Positions 1-8,223 of a stretch of DNA of 64,000 bases are shown one piece after another; the first letter of the stretch is position 1; each line of letters opens with the position of its first letter. The notes under the pieces are model-generated. The model searched no databases. It saw only the letters and a program-made list of their open reading frames with translations, and was not told the origin of the DNA. The stretch covers positions 1 through 64,000 of the forward strand of contig JBMQEM010000097.1 in assembly GCA_049363815.1 (NCBI GenBank), in the 5' to 3' direction. Source of the stretch: JADKIH01 sp049363815. Lineage in GTDB: Bacteria > Bacteroidota > Bacteroidia > AKYH767-A > 2013-40CM-41-45. A program made the translations under genes and the position numbers.

Positions 1-77
1 TATTCACTATTCGTTATTCACTATTCGTTATTCACTATTCGTTATTCACTATTCGTTATTCACTATTCACTATTCGT
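1..77. repeat. 7/14-bp tandem repeat downstream of tgt
   Basis: Eleven consecutive 7-bp words, TATTCAC or TATTCGT, mostly alternating to give a 14-bp unit (TATTCACTATTCGT) repeated about five times. It lies just past the stop codon of the minus-strand tgt gene and runs off the left edge of the window, so an inverted second arm, seen in similar elements further right, could lie outside. Read by eye. Function unknown. Confidence 0.9.
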
Positions 78-82
78 TCAAA

Positions 83-1213
83 TTACATTTTCTGCCCCAA
101 CTTCGAAACCATCTCATTCTTCCACGAAAGAAATGTCCCTTCAAGTATCTTGGTTCTGGCTTCAGTGACCAGCCAAAGATAGAATGCCAGATTGTGAAGT
201 GTACAGATTTGCGCAGCAAGAATTTCTTTGCTTATTACCAGGTGACGAACATACGCTTTGGAATAATAGGAATCAACATAGGAAGTTCCAAATTCATCAA
301 GCGGTGAATTATCGTCTTTCCATTTTTCATTTCGCATATTCATGATACCGTTTCGGGTAAACAACGTTCCATTCCTTGCATTTCTTGTGGGCATTACGCA
401 ATCAAACATGTCAATTCCCAGCGCAATGCTTTCAAGGATGTTTATTGGTGTTCCAACTCCCATAAGATACCGCGGTTTGTCTTTTGGTAAAATGGCACAA
501 ACGGATTCTGTCATTTCGTACATCATCTCTGCCGGTTCACCAACTGACAGCCCGCCGATAGCATTTCCATCGCGACCTTGAGCAGCAATGAATTCGGCTG
601 ACTGCAGGCGCAAGTCTTTGTAGACACTTCCCTGAACAATTGGAAACAACGTCTGCTTATGTCCATATAGAGGAGTGGTTTTATCAACATGATCACAACA
701 TCTCTTCAGCCAGCGGTGTGTCATCTCCATGCTTTTTTTTGCATACCGGTGATCGCAGGGATATGGAGTACATTCGTCAAAAGCCATGATAATGTCGGCC
801 CCGATCACTCTTTGAATGTCCATGGCATATTCAGGAGAGAAAAATAGTTTTGACCCATCGATATGACTGGAAAACGACACCCCTTCTTCCTTGATCTTTC
901 GGCGGTCGGCCAGAGAATAGACCTGATATCCGCCACTATCTGTTAGAATTGGACGGTCCCAGTTGATGAATTTATGTAAGCCGCCGGCGTTTTGAAGGAC
1001 TTGTAATCCGGGTCTGAGAAAGAGGTGGTAGGTATTGCCTAATATGATCTGAGCTTTTATATCTTCCTTGAGTTCATGCTGATGCACAGCTTTTACAGTG
1101 CCTCCTGTTCCGACAGGCATGAAGATCGGAGTCTGAATTTTTCCGTGATCAGTAGTTATTTCTCCGGCGCGTGCATTGGTTTGCTCGTCCGATTTCAGGA
1201 GTTTAAATTTCAT
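83..1213 (-). CDS. tgt: Queuine/preQ1 tRNA-guanine transglycosylase
   Basis: Replaces guanine-34 in GUN-anticodon tRNAs with the queuosine precursor preQ1, in the cytoplasm. The 376-aa product is full length for bacterial Tgt. Visible motifs are LTDSGGYQVYSL with general acid Asp92, the substrate-pocket segment FDECTPYP (146 region), GGLSVGEP (220-227) and the nucleophile Asp271 in MFDCVMPTRNARNG. The usual C-terminal zinc site (CxCxxC plus His) is altered. The His340-Asn pair is present, but the cysteines are replaced around residues 308-316 (FGTSYVDSY). From memory this is shared by other Bacteroidota Tgt proteins, so it looks like a lineage variant rather than decay. It is divergent from the glycosyltransferase at 1326, and a TAnnTTTG -7 box lies about 30 bp upstream of the ATG. 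Identification is secure. Confidence 0.96.
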   Translation of the reverse strand: MKFKLLKSDEQTNARAGEITTDHGKIQTPIFMPVGTGGTVKAVHQHELKEDIKAQIILGNTYHLFLRPGLQVLQNAGGLHKFINWDRPILTDSGGYQVYSLADRRKIKEEGVSFSSHIDGSKLFFSPEYAMDIQRVIGADIIMAFDECTPYPCDHRYAKKSMEMTHRWLKRCCDHVDKTTPLYGHKQTLFPIVQGSVYKDLRLQSAEFIAAQGRDGNAIGGLSVGEPAEMMYEMTESVCAILPKDKPRYLMGVGTPINILESIALGIDMFDCVMPTRNARNGTLFTRNGIMNMRNEKWKDDNSPLDEFGTSYVDSYYSKAYVRHLVISKEILAAQICTLHNLAFYLWLVTEARTKILEGTFLSWKNEMVSKLGQKM

Positions 1214-1245
1214 TTCTGATTAACAATCTTACGTTAATATCTCGC

Positions 1246-1253
1246 CAAATATA
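1246..1253 (-). promoter_or_regulatory. Bacteroidota-type -7 box for tgt
   Basis: On the minus strand this reads TATATTTG, matching the Bacteroidota -7 consensus TAnnTTTG. It would start transcription about 25-30 nt upstream of the tgt ATG. No clear TTTG -33 element is seen at the expected distance. Confidence 0.45.
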
Positions 1254-1258
1254 AACAC

Positions 1259-1286
1259 TTTGATATGAACGGCACTTCTACATTTG
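1259..1286 (+). promoter_or_regulatory. Promoter for the 1326 glycosyltransferase operon
   Basis: TTTG at 1259-1262 and TACATTTG at 1279-1286, spaced by 16 bp, fit the Bacteroidota -33/-7 pattern, slightly short of the usual spacing. The start codon follows about 40 nt downstream. It is back to back with the tgt -7 box. Confidence 0.5.
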
Positions 1287-1325
1287 TAGGAATCGCAATT
1301 CTTTACCGGATTCTTTAAATTCTGC

Positions 1326-2450
1326 ATGACACACTTTACAAACGACCTTACGGGCGTACTTTTTATTTTGTTATTGGTAACGGCTGTAATTCAGCTTGTT
1401 TACTATTGGATATTTTTCCGGCGTCTTGCGTTTTACAGATATGATCAGGTTACTGGTGGTCCACATCCTGTTTCTGTGATCATCTGTGCCAAGAACGAAG
1501 TTTTGAGGCTAAGAAAATATTTACCAGCTGTACTGGAACAAGCTTATCCTGATTTCGAAGTGATCGTTGTAAACGATTGCTCATGGGATGAAACAGGCGA
1601 TTATCTTGATTCATTGACCTCGCAATATTCCGGTTTGAAGATTGTTACTCTGAAAGAGCAGGAAAAATATCGACATGGAAAGAAGTTTGCTCTGACCTTA
1701 GGTATCAAGGCAGCAAAAAACGAATACCTTTTGTTTACTGATGCTGATTGTATTCCTGCAAGTAAGAACTGGTTGTCACTTATGCAGCGTCATTTTGCAA
1801 GGAATACCGAGATCATTTTGGGATATGGACCTTATCAGAAACAGCCGGGATTTCTGAACATGCTTATCCGGTACGATACATTTTACATTGCAATGCAATA
1901 CCTCTCGGCAGCTCTTGGAAAAAATCCTTACATGGGTGTTGGCAGAAACCTGGCTTATAAGAAAGATCTTTTTTTCAGAACCAAAGGATTTGCGAAACAC
2001 AACCACATATTATCAGGAGATGATGATCTTTTTATCAATGAAAATGCTACTTCACAGAATACTTCCGTGGAATTAGACCCTGAATCTTTCACTTTTTCTG
2101 AAGCAAAAAAAACTTTTGGTGATTGGTTTTCGCAAAAAAAACGACACATGAGTACGGCAGGGCATTATAAAGGCTCCCATAAGTTCTTTTTATTCATGAA
2201 TTCTTGCAGTTCTCTTCTGTTCTATATGTTGCTGATTACCTTGTTAATACTGCGTTTTGAGTGGAAATTACTTTTATCTTTGTACGCAGGAATGTTACTC
2301 ATACGATTACCGATTATATACTCATGCACAAAGCGTCTAAAAGAAAATGATCTTCTCTGGTCGTTTCCACTTCTAGAGATCATTCATATTGTATTGCAAC
2401 CTCTCTTTTATATTGCTAACGTCTTCACAAAACAAAAAACATGGAAGTAA
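1326..2450 (+). CDS. Membrane family 2 glycosyltransferase
   Basis: A 374-aa inner-membrane glycosyltransferase. A TM helix at about 10-31 is followed by a GT-A catalytic domain: CAKNE (54-58), VVNDCSWDE, the metal-binding TDAD at 138-141, the GDDD acceptor-base region at 231-234, and QKKRH (270-274) in place of the classic QxxRW. Hydrophobic C-terminal segments end near residue 365. The donor and acceptor cannot be read from sequence. Its 3' end overlaps the sigma factor gene by 10 nt in another frame, so the two are probably translationally coupled. Proteins of this type are common single genes in Bacteroidota, and a role in an envelope glycan or lipid is inferred. Confidence 0.85.
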   Translation: MTHFTNDLTGVLFILLLVTAVIQLVYYWIFFRRLAFYRYDQVTGGPHPVSVIICAKNEVLRLRKYLPAVLEQAYPDFEVIVVNDCSWDETGDYLDSLTSQYSGLKIVTLKEQEKYRHGKKFALTLGIKAAKNEYLLFTDADCIPASKNWLSLMQRHFARNTEIILGYGPYQKQPGFLNMLIRYDTFYIAMQYLSAALGKNPYMGVGRNLAYKKDLFFRTKGFAKHNHILSGDDDLFINENATSQNTSVELDPESFTFSEAKKTFGDWFSQKKRHMSTAGHYKGSHKFFLFMNSCSSLLFYMLLITLLILRFEWKLLLSLYAGMLLIRLPIIYSCTKRLKENDLLWSFPLLEIIHIVLQPLFYIANVFTKQKTWK

Positions 2451-3046
2451 ACCCAAATCTCTCCGAGAAAGCACAGATCGACTATAAACTAGTCCAGATG
2501 GCCGTTAAAGGCGATCAAAAAGCTTATGCGGAATTAATGCAGCGATATAAAGATTCGATCTACTTTATGCTGTTGAAGATGGTGAACAACCGTGATGATG
2601 CTGATGATTTAACGATCGAAGCATTCGGGAAGGCGTTCAAAAATCTTCATCAGTATACTCCTGACTTTGCTTTCAGCACATGGCTGTTCAAGATCGCTAC
2701 GAATAATTGTATTGACTTCATTCGTCGTAAAAGAAAATTCACATTCTCTATCGATAAGAATATGGAGAATGACAGCGGACAGGAAATGCAATTTGAAATA
2801 AAGTCTCCTATGTTAGATCCGGAAGAGAAGATGATCAAGAAGCAGAAAGCAATCCTGATGCGCGATGTAGTAGAAAAATTAAAACCCCGTTACAAACGAC
2901 TAGTTGAATTAAGATATTTTCAGGAGCGCTCTTACGAAGAGATCGCTGATGAATTAAAACTTCCTCTGGGAACAGTAAAAGCCCAGCTTTTCAGAGCAAG
3001 AGAGTTTTTGTATCAGATCCTGAAAAATCAGGAGGAGCAGATTTAG
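2441..3046 (+). CDS. ECF-type sigma-70 family RNA polymerase sigma factor
   Basis: A 201-aa sigma factor with only regions 2 and 4. Region 2 spans about 28-98 (YKDSIYFMLLKMV, DADDLTIEAFGKAF, FSTWLFKIATNNCIDFIRRKRK). Region 4 spans about 135-192 (LKPRYKRLVELRYFQ, then the helix-turn-helix SYEEIADELKLPLGTVKAQL). The linker of about 35 residues is acidic. No anti-sigma gene is adjacent, so its control is not visible here. The start ATG lies inside the last codons of the upstream glycosyltransferase. This is likely one of the numerous ECF sigmas of Bacteroidota. SigP-type control of the T9SS would be speculation. Confidence 0.93.
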   Translation: MEVNPNLSEKAQIDYKLVQMAVKGDQKAYAELMQRYKDSIYFMLLKMVNNRDDADDLTIEAFGKAFKNLHQYTPDFAFSTWLFKIATNNCIDFIRRKRKFTFSIDKNMENDSGQEMQFEIKSPMLDPEEKMIKKQKAILMRDVVEKLKPRYKRLVELRYFQERSYEEIADELKLPLGTVKAQLFRAREFLYQILKNQEEQI

Positions 3047-3050
3047 TAAA

Positions 3051-3125
3051 TTTCGGATTTCGGATTTCTGAATGCGGATTGTGCTTACCTCAATCCGCAT
3101 TCCGAAATCCGAAATCCGCAATCCC
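3051..3125. repeat. Hairpin of 7-bp words (TTTCGGA family)
   Basis: The left arm is words TTTCGGA, TTTCGGA, TTTCTGA and ATGCGGA. The right arm is AATCCGC, ATTCCGA, AATCCGA and AATCCGC. Arms 3055-3081 and 3091-3117 pair over 27 bp with one mismatch around a 9-nt loop. It begins four bases after the sigma-factor stop and covers the region where rsmG would normally start. It could act as a terminator or processing hairpin. Confidence 0.9.
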
Positions 3126-3132
3126 ATTTCAA

Positions 3133-3750
3133 TTGATTATTTCCGAACACTTCCCCAACCTTACCCCCAAACAATCCCTCCAATTCGCCCAACTCAAAGA
3201 TCTCTATGAGTACTGGAATGAAAGGGTGAATGTTATTTCTCGACAGGATATCAAGAAGATCTATCTGCATCATGTGCTGCATTCGCTGGCAATTGCAAAA
3301 TTGATTTCTTTCAAACCCGGTACTTCTGTTTTGGATGTTGGAACCGGAGGCGGCTTTCCCGGAATTCCTTTGGCGATTCTTTTTCCTGAAGTCAGATTTT
3401 ATCTGGTCGATTCAATCGGTAAAAAAATTACGGTTGTAAATGAAGTGGTGAAAGGTATTGGACTGACCAATGTTTCTGCGGAAAAGAACAGGGCAGAAGA
3501 CCTCAACCTGAATGTCGACTTTGTGGTCAGCAGGGCAGTTGCCCCGGTCAAGGATATCATTCACTGGACCACTAAACTGATCAAAAAAGGTGGAAATAAT
3601 GACCTTCAGAACGGCTGGATCTTGTTGAAAGGTGGCGATTTAACTCAGGAAATTAAAGATTCCGGGCGGTCTGCTGATGAGTTTGAAATAAGCAATTGGT
3701 TTGAGGATGAATTCTTTGAAACGAAGAAAATTGTTTATATAACTGCCTGA
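3133..3750 (+). CDS. rsmG: 16S rRNA (guanine-527-N7) methyltransferase
   Basis: Methylates G527 of 16S rRNA using S-adenosylmethionine. The protein has the family N-terminus (LTPKQSLQFAQLKDLYEYWNE), the conserved VNVISRQDI and HHVLHSLAI segments, and the SAM-binding motif LDVGTGGGFPGIPLAI. FVVSRAVAP and WILLKGG follow. No ATG exists near the expected start. The reading frame is open back to a TTG at 3079, but that part is encoded by the hairpin repeat and has no family similarity. I place the start at TTG 3133, giving about 206 aa that begin IISEHFPNLT, as in relatives. ATT codons at 3136 or 3139 are alternatives. Function is certain, the start is not. Confidence 0.9.
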   Translation: MIISEHFPNLTPKQSLQFAQLKDLYEYWNERVNVISRQDIKKIYLHHVLHSLAIAKLISFKPGTSVLDVGTGGGFPGIPLAILFPEVRFYLVDSIGKKITVVNEVVKGIGLTNVSAEKNRAEDLNLNVDFVVSRAVAPVKDIIHWTTKLIKKGGNNDLQNGWILLKGGDLTQEIKDSGRSADEFEISNWFEDEFFETKKIVYITA

Positions 3751-3774
3751 ATTTCAATTTTATAGAATAAATTA

Positions 3775-3871
3775 AAACACTAAGATCACTGAGTCTTTGG
3801 CACAAAAGCACTAACAATGAAATTACTTCTTATCTGTGTTCTTGTGCTAAATTTTAGTGTTCTAAGTGTTG
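3775..3871. repeat. Imperfect palindrome of 9-bp CACTAAG-like words
   Basis: AACACTAAGATCACTGAGTC on the left and TTAGTGTTCTAAGTGTT on the right form a long imperfect inverted repeat. Inner segments GGCACAAAAGCAC and TTCTTGTGC also pair. The repeating word is about 9 bp. It fills the gap between rsmG and the rpmH promoter. Confidence 0.7.
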
Positions 3872-3912
3872 AAAATTTTGATTGATATTTTGATTGAAAA
3901 ATAATTCAATTG

Positions 3913-3943
3913 TTTGGTGCATTTAAAATAAATCTTACCTTTG
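3913..3943 (+). promoter_or_regulatory. Promoter of rpmH
   Basis: TTTG (3913-3916), a 19-bp spacer, then TACCTTTG (3936-3943): a full match to the Bacteroidota vegetative consensus as I know it. The expected start site near 3950 gives a leader of about 25 nt before the rpmH ATG. Confidence 0.7.
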
Positions 3944-3975
3944 CCGTCCTGTTTTTAGAGTAAATACTGAATAAT

Positions 3976-4131
3976 ATGAAAAGGACATTCCAACCTTCGA
4001 CCCGAAGAAGAAAAAATAAACATGGTTTCCGTGCCCGTATGGCCACAGCTAACGGACGTAGAATCCTGTCTGCACGTCGTAGAAGAGGACGTAAGAAACT
4101 TACTGTTTCCAGCGAAAAGAACAATAAATAA
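3976..4131 (+). CDS. rpmH: 50S ribosomal protein bL34
   Basis: A small 51-aa, very basic ribosomal protein starting MKRTFQPSTRRRKNKHGFRA and continuing RMATANGRRILSARRRRGRK, which is diagnostic of bL34. The C-terminus carries a short KKLTVSSEKNNK tail. It binds 23S rRNA in the large subunit. It has its own strong promoter and terminator, so it is monocistronic here. rnpA, often next to rpmH in other phyla, is not adjacent. Confidence 0.97.
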   Translation: MKRTFQPSTRRRKNKHGFRARMATANGRRILSARRRRGRKKLTVSSEKNNK

Positions 4132-4154
4132 TTCTCTATACCTATTTTTGTTGA

Positions 4155-4187
4155 ACGATGCCGGCATTTTGTCAGCATCGTTTTTTA
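4155..4187 (+). terminator. Terminator of rpmH
   Basis: ACGATGC (4155-4161) pairs with GCATCGT (4175-4181) around a 13-nt loop, followed by a run of T. It lies 24 nt after the rpmH stop codon. Confidence 0.7.
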
Positions 4188-4199
4188 TTTGGATTCATT

Positions 4200-4284
4200 T
4201 GCGCAAAATCTGCGAGATCTGCGGGAGAAAAAACACACAGAAATTTTTTCCCGCAGATCTCGCAGAACTCGCAGATTTTGCGCA
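4200..4284. repeat. Palindrome of 9-bp CGCAGANNT words
   Basis: The left arm TGCGCAAAATCTGCGAG continues ATCTGCGGGA. The right arm TCCCGCAGATCTCGCAGA continues ACTCGCAGATTTTGCGCA. The right arm carries one additional 9-bp word (CTCGCAGAA-like), so the arms differ by one repeat unit. It sits between the rpmH terminator and the convergent hydrolase gene. Confidence 0.85.
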
Positions 4285-4323
4285 GAAATAAATCATGCTA
4301 AATACGAACTGCTGAATTTTTCT

Positions 4324-5136
4324 CTACGCTTTTATCAAATGTGCTATCGCAGCCAGATTTTTTTCAGAGATCAATTGATGACCAGTCGGCAAAACATGCA
4401 CCGTACAATTTTTTCCTAATCCCGATTTGAATTTTTCTCCAAGCGATGGCGGCATTAATACATCATGCTTTCCGAAGAAGAGATCGACCTTGGTGTAGTT
4501 TGCAGCAATGATCTTTTTCACTTCTGAAAGATCAGGAATAATAAAACGATAGATCATCCAGCCATTATAAACTTTATCTCTCCGCAACTGATTCTCCAAT
4601 GAATATTTTAAAAAACGAATCTTCTTTTCGTCAAGTAATTTTATTTTCTTTAATCCATTTCCAAAAGCGATCAAACGCTGCGGATCTTTGATCACTCTTT
4701 CAAAAAGTTTTTTGCCGAAAAAATTCCTGGTCACAAAACGATACATCGTTGTCGGTTTCAATCCATCCGGCGCAAGTAAGATCAAACGATCGATCCGTTC
4801 TGACATGAACTGATAAAGCGTAAGCGCAACTCTGCCACCCAGACTGAATCCCATCACATCGTATTTCTCTGCAGGAAATTTATCCATTAACATTTTGTGA
4901 ATGTCTTTGAATTGTTCAATGTCTAATCCGACTTCAACAGATTTCTGCGATGCCTTGCTGGACCCATGAAAAAACAAATTCACGGAAATTAGAGTGTAGT
5001 CCGTAAGTTCATTACTTAGTGGTTCAAATTCAGTGGCTTCATTGTCAAATCCATGGAATATGATCATTTTCTTCTGACCATTTCCGTAAGTGAAAATCTC
5101 TAAAATCTTGTCGTCAAGTTGAATTTCTGTGCGCAC
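4324..5136 (-). CDS. Alpha/beta hydrolase
   Basis: A 270-aa soluble alpha/beta-hydrolase-fold protein with no signal peptide. The catalytic triad can be placed. The nucleophile is Ser98 in the elbow MGFSLGG, the acid is Asp225 in FGKHDVLMPP, and the base is His253 in LPTGHQLI. The oxyanion-hole motif is HGF at 28-30. A helical cap domain (about 127-205) contains many Lys/Arg/Phe residues. Substrate cannot be told: esterase, lipase or MenH-like roles are all possible. The start is GTG (MRTEIQLDDK). It converges on rpmH and is divergent from carB, with repeat elements on both sides. Confidence 0.82.
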   Translation of the reverse strand: MRTEIQLDDKILEIFTYGNGQKKMIIFHGFDNEATEFEPLSNELTDYTLISVNLFFHGSSKASQKSVEVGLDIEQFKDIHKMLMDKFPAEKYDVMGFSLGGRVALTLYQFMSERIDRLILLAPDGLKPTTMYRFVTRNFFGKKLFERVIKDPQRLIAFGNGLKKIKLLDEKKIRFLKYSLENQLRRDKVYNGWMIYRFIIPDLSEVKKIIAANYTKVDLFFGKHDVLMPPSLGEKFKSGLGKNCTVHVLPTGHQLISEKNLAAIAHLIKA

Positions 5137-5176
5137 GGGGTGAAATTAGTCCTTTTTTTGGCACTCAGATTTGTTT

Positions 5177-5270
5177 CCCGCAGAATAGCGCAGAATTCGC
5201 AGAATAGCCGCAGAAAATTATAATTCGCAACTGTTAAATAGCCGCCATTCCGAAATCCGCAATACGAAAT
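5177..5270. repeat. CGCAGAAT-word array plus a 7-bp CCGAAAT array
   Basis: Two adjacent one-armed arrays. At 5177-5217 CGCAGAATA/CGCAGAATT-like words occur four times, the same family as the 4200 palindrome. At 5247-5270 the words ATTCCGA, AATCCGC and AATACGA are the same family as the 3051 hairpin. Both are in the gap between the hydrolase gene and carB. Confidence 0.75.
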
Positions 5271-5335
5271 AAAAAGTCGTTCATTATTTCGTCTTTTTGT
5301 CAATAACATTCTCTATTAAGAACAAACAAAACCCG

Positions 5336-5343
5336 TACTTTTG
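5336..5343 (+). promoter_or_regulatory. -7 box for carB
   Basis: TACTTTTG matches TAnnTTTG, 54 bp upstream of the carB ATG. No convincing -33 TTTG at 16-20 bp. I saw no leader peptide or riboswitch structure. Confidence 0.4.
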
Positions 5344-5397
5344 CCTGACTTTTTTAGCCCAAAAGGCAGGAAGTCTCTAACCTTCTAACATTCAGTT

Positions 5398-8214
5398 ATG
5401 CCAAGAGATAATTCCATCAAATCTATACTCATTATTGGAAGTGGTCCTATCATTATCGGACAAGCTTGCGAATTCGATTATGCAGGGTCTCAGGCTTCGC
5501 GCTCACTGCGTGAAGAAGGCATTGAAGTGACGCTCATCAATTCCAATCCGGCTACGATCATGACCGATAAGGTCACGGCGGATAATGTGTATCTGAAACC
5601 ACTGACACGTAAATCGATCATTGAGATTCTGGAGAAACATAAGATCGATGCGGTGTTACCAACAATGGGTGGACAAACTGCCCTCAATCTTGCTATCGAT
5701 TGTCAGAAGGCAGGCATCTGGGAAAAATACGGTGTGCGGATGGTCGGTGTTGATATCGACGCCATCAACATGACGGAAGACCGTGAGAAGTTTCGTTTGA
5801 GAATGCTTCAGCTTGGTGCAGGAGTTTGTAAAGGCCGGACTGCTACTTCTTTTCTTGAAGGAAAAGAGATTGCACAGGAAATTGGTTTTCCATTGGTAAT
5901 TCGTCCGTCGTTTACACTCGGTGGAACCGGCGGAGGATTCGTTCATACGAAAGAAGAATTCGATACTGCATTGAACCGTGGTCTGCACGCTTCGCCTTTG
6001 CATGAAGTGTTGATCGAACAATCGATCAGCGGCTGGAAGGAATTCGAATTAGAATTACTCCGCGATACTGCAGGAAATGTCATCATCATTTGTTCGATAG
6101 AGAATTTTGATCCGATGGGGATTCATACAGGTGATTCCATTACAGTTGCACCTGCAATGACACTCTCTGATGTTACCTATCAAAAGATGCGTGACCTTGC
6201 CATCAAATGCATGAATGGTATCGGAAATTTCGCAGGTGGTTGTAACATTCAGTTTTCTGTTAATCCGAATAACGAAGAAGACATCATCGTAATTGAGATC
6301 AATCCGCGTGTATCCCGTTCATCTGCGCTTGCTTCAAAAGCAACCGGATATCCGATCGCAAAGATCGCATCCAAACTTGCAATCGGTTATAACCTCGATG
6401 AATTAAAAAATCAGATCACAAAAAATACTTCCGCTTTCTTTGAACCGACACTTGATTATGTGATCGTAAAAGTTCCGCGTTGGAACTTTGATAAGTTCGT
6501 TGGAACTGATCGTCACCTCGGACTGCAAATGAAATCAGTCGGTGAAGCAATGGGAATCGGAAGAAGTTTTCAGGAAGCACTGCAGAAAGCTTGTCAGTCG
6601 CTTGAGATAAAACGAAACGGACTTGGAGCCGATGGCCGTGAGATCCGTGAGAAAGATGAGATCCTCGACAGCTTAGAACGTCCGAGATGGAATCGTTTGT
6701 TCCATATCTACGATGCATTCAAACTTGGAATTGGTTTTAACACAATTCAAAAGCTTACGAAAATCGATCCATGGTTCTTAAGACAGATCGAAGATCTTAT
6801 TCAGCTTGAAAAAGAAATTGAAAAATATACAGTAGAAAATATTCCGCGCGACCTTCTGATGGAAGCGAAGAAAAAAGGTTATGCCGACAGACAAGTTGCG
6901 CATTTACTTCGTTGTCTTGAAAGCCAGGTCTTCAAAAAGCGTGGTGAACTAAATATTCGCCGTGTCTGGAAACTGGTTGATACATGTGCTGCCGAATTTG
7001 AAGCGAAGACTCCTTACTATTATTCCACTTTCGATGAGGAAAATGAAAGTATCAGCTCTGATAAAAAGAAAGTCATTATCCTGGGTTCAGGCCCGAATAG
7101 AATCGGACAAGGAATTGAATTCGATTACAGTTGTGTGCATGGTGTTTTAGCAGCAAAAGAATGCGGGTATGAAACGATCATGATCAACTGTAATCCGGAA
7201 ACAGTTTCAACTGACTTTGATATTGCAGACAAACTTTATTTCGAACCGGTTTTCTGGGAACATATTTATGAGATCATTGAACATGAAAAACCGTATGGTG
7301 TAATTGTTCAGTTAGGCGGACAAACTGCTTTGAAACTGGCAGAGAAGCTGAATAAATATGGAATAAAAATTATCGGTACAAGTTACGAATCACTGGATCT
7401 TGCCGAAGACAGAGGAAGATTCTCCACTTTGTTAAAAGATCTTGGAATACCTTATCCCAAGTTTGCTGTCGTGGAAAATGCAGATCAAAGTGTGGAGCTG
7501 TCAAGGGATCTCGGATTTCCATTACTCGTTCGCCCTTCATATGTGTTAGGCGGACAAAGCATGAAGATCGTGATCAATGAAGAAGAACTGGAAAGTCATG
7601 TGATCAAGATCCTACACGACATTCCTGACAATAAAATCCTTCTCGATCACTTTTTGCAAAATGCCATCGAAGCTGAGGCAGATGCCATTTGCGATGGAGA
7701 AAATTCATACATCATTGGTATGATGGAGCACATTGAGCCTGCCGGAATTCATAGTGGTGATAGTAATGCTGTTTTACCACCATTCGATCTTAGCGATGGA
7801 GTGATAAAACAAATTGAAGATATCACTCATAAGATTGCAAAAGCTATGAAAGTGATCGGACTGATCAACATTCAGTTTGCAATAAAGGGTGAAAAGGTAT
7901 ATGTGATCGAAGCCAATCCGCGTGCATCGCGTACAGTTCCATTTATAGCTAAAGCATATGATGAACCGTATGTTAACTATGCAACGAAAATAATGCTGGG
8001 TGAAAACAAAGTAACAGACTTCAAATTCAATCCTACGAAAGTTGGGTATGCAATAAAAGTTCCTGTATTCTCATTCGACAAATTCCTCGATGTAAATAAA
8101 GAACTTGGTCCGGAAATGAAATCTACCGGCGAAGCCATTTATTTCATAGACGATCTGAACGATGAGTTTTTCCAGAAAATTTATTCAGAAAGAAATCTAT
8201 ATCTGTCAAGATAA
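5398..8214 (+). CDS. carB: Carbamoyl-phosphate synthase large subunit, short form
   Basis: Makes carbamoyl phosphate from bicarbonate, ATP and glutamine-derived ammonia for pyrimidine and arginine synthesis. Two homologous ATP-grasp halves are visible. The first begins ILIIGSGPIIIGQACEFDYA and has FTLGGTGGGF (about 170) and EINPRVSRSSALASKATGYP. The second starts near residue 560 (VIILGSGPNRIGQGIEFDYS) and has YVLGGQSMK and EANPRASRTVPFIAKA. The protein is 938 aa and stops at the point where the roughly 140-aa MGS-like allosteric domain of the E. coli enzyme (about 1073 aa) begins. The UMP/ornithine regulatory domain is therefore absent. No frameshift is evident. carA is not adjacent, so the glutaminase subunit must be encoded elsewhere. 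Confidence 0.97.
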   Translation: MPRDNSIKSILIIGSGPIIIGQACEFDYAGSQASRSLREEGIEVTLINSNPATIMTDKVTADNVYLKPLTRKSIIEILEKHKIDAVLPTMGGQTALNLAIDCQKAGIWEKYGVRMVGVDIDAINMTEDREKFRLRMLQLGAGVCKGRTATSFLEGKEIAQEIGFPLVIRPSFTLGGTGGGFVHTKEEFDTALNRGLHASPLHEVLIEQSISGWKEFELELLRDTAGNVIIICSIENFDPMGIHTGDSITVAPAMTLSDVTYQKMRDLAIKCMNGIGNFAGGCNIQFSVNPNNEEDIIVIEINPRVSRSSALASKATGYPIAKIASKLAIGYNLDELKNQITKNTSAFFEPTLDYVIVKVPRWNFDKFVGTDRHLGLQMKSVGEAMGIGRSFQEALQKACQSLEIKRNGLGADGREIREKDEILDSLERPRWNRLFHIYDAFKLGIGFNTIQKLTKIDPWFLRQIEDLIQLEKEIEKYTVENIPRDLLMEAKKKGYADRQVAHLLRCLESQVFKKRGELNIRRVWKLVDTCAAEFEAKTPYYYSTFDEENESISSDKKKVIILGSGPNRIGQGIEFDYSCVHGVLAAKECGYETIMINCNPETVSTDFDIADKLYFEPVFWEHIYEIIEHEKPYGVIVQLGGQTALKLAEKLNKYGIKIIGTSYESLDLAEDRGRFSTLLKDLGIPYPKFAVVENADQSVELSRDLGFPLLVRPSYVLGGQSMKIVINEEELESHVIKILHDIPDNKILLDHFLQNAIEAEADAICDGENSYIIGMMEHIEPAGIHSGDSNAVLPPFDLSDGVIKQIEDITHKIAKAMKVIGLINIQFAIKGEKVYVIEANPRASRTVPFIAKAYDEPYVNYATKIMLGENKVTDFKFNPTKVGYAIKVPVFSFDKFLDVNKELGPEMKSTGEAIYFIDDLNDEFFQKIYSERNLYLSR

Positions 8215-8223
8215 TCAACAGTC

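Noticed and set aside
1..77. Possible origin iterons or CRISPR at the window start
   Set aside because: A pure 7/14-bp tandem array without spacers, with no replication gene nearby. It matches the other word-built elements.
3797..3812. TTGGCACAAAAGCACT as a sigma-54 -24/-12 promoter
   Set aside because: The -24 half is good but no TTGC follows at the right spacing, and the sequence is part of a palindromic repeat.
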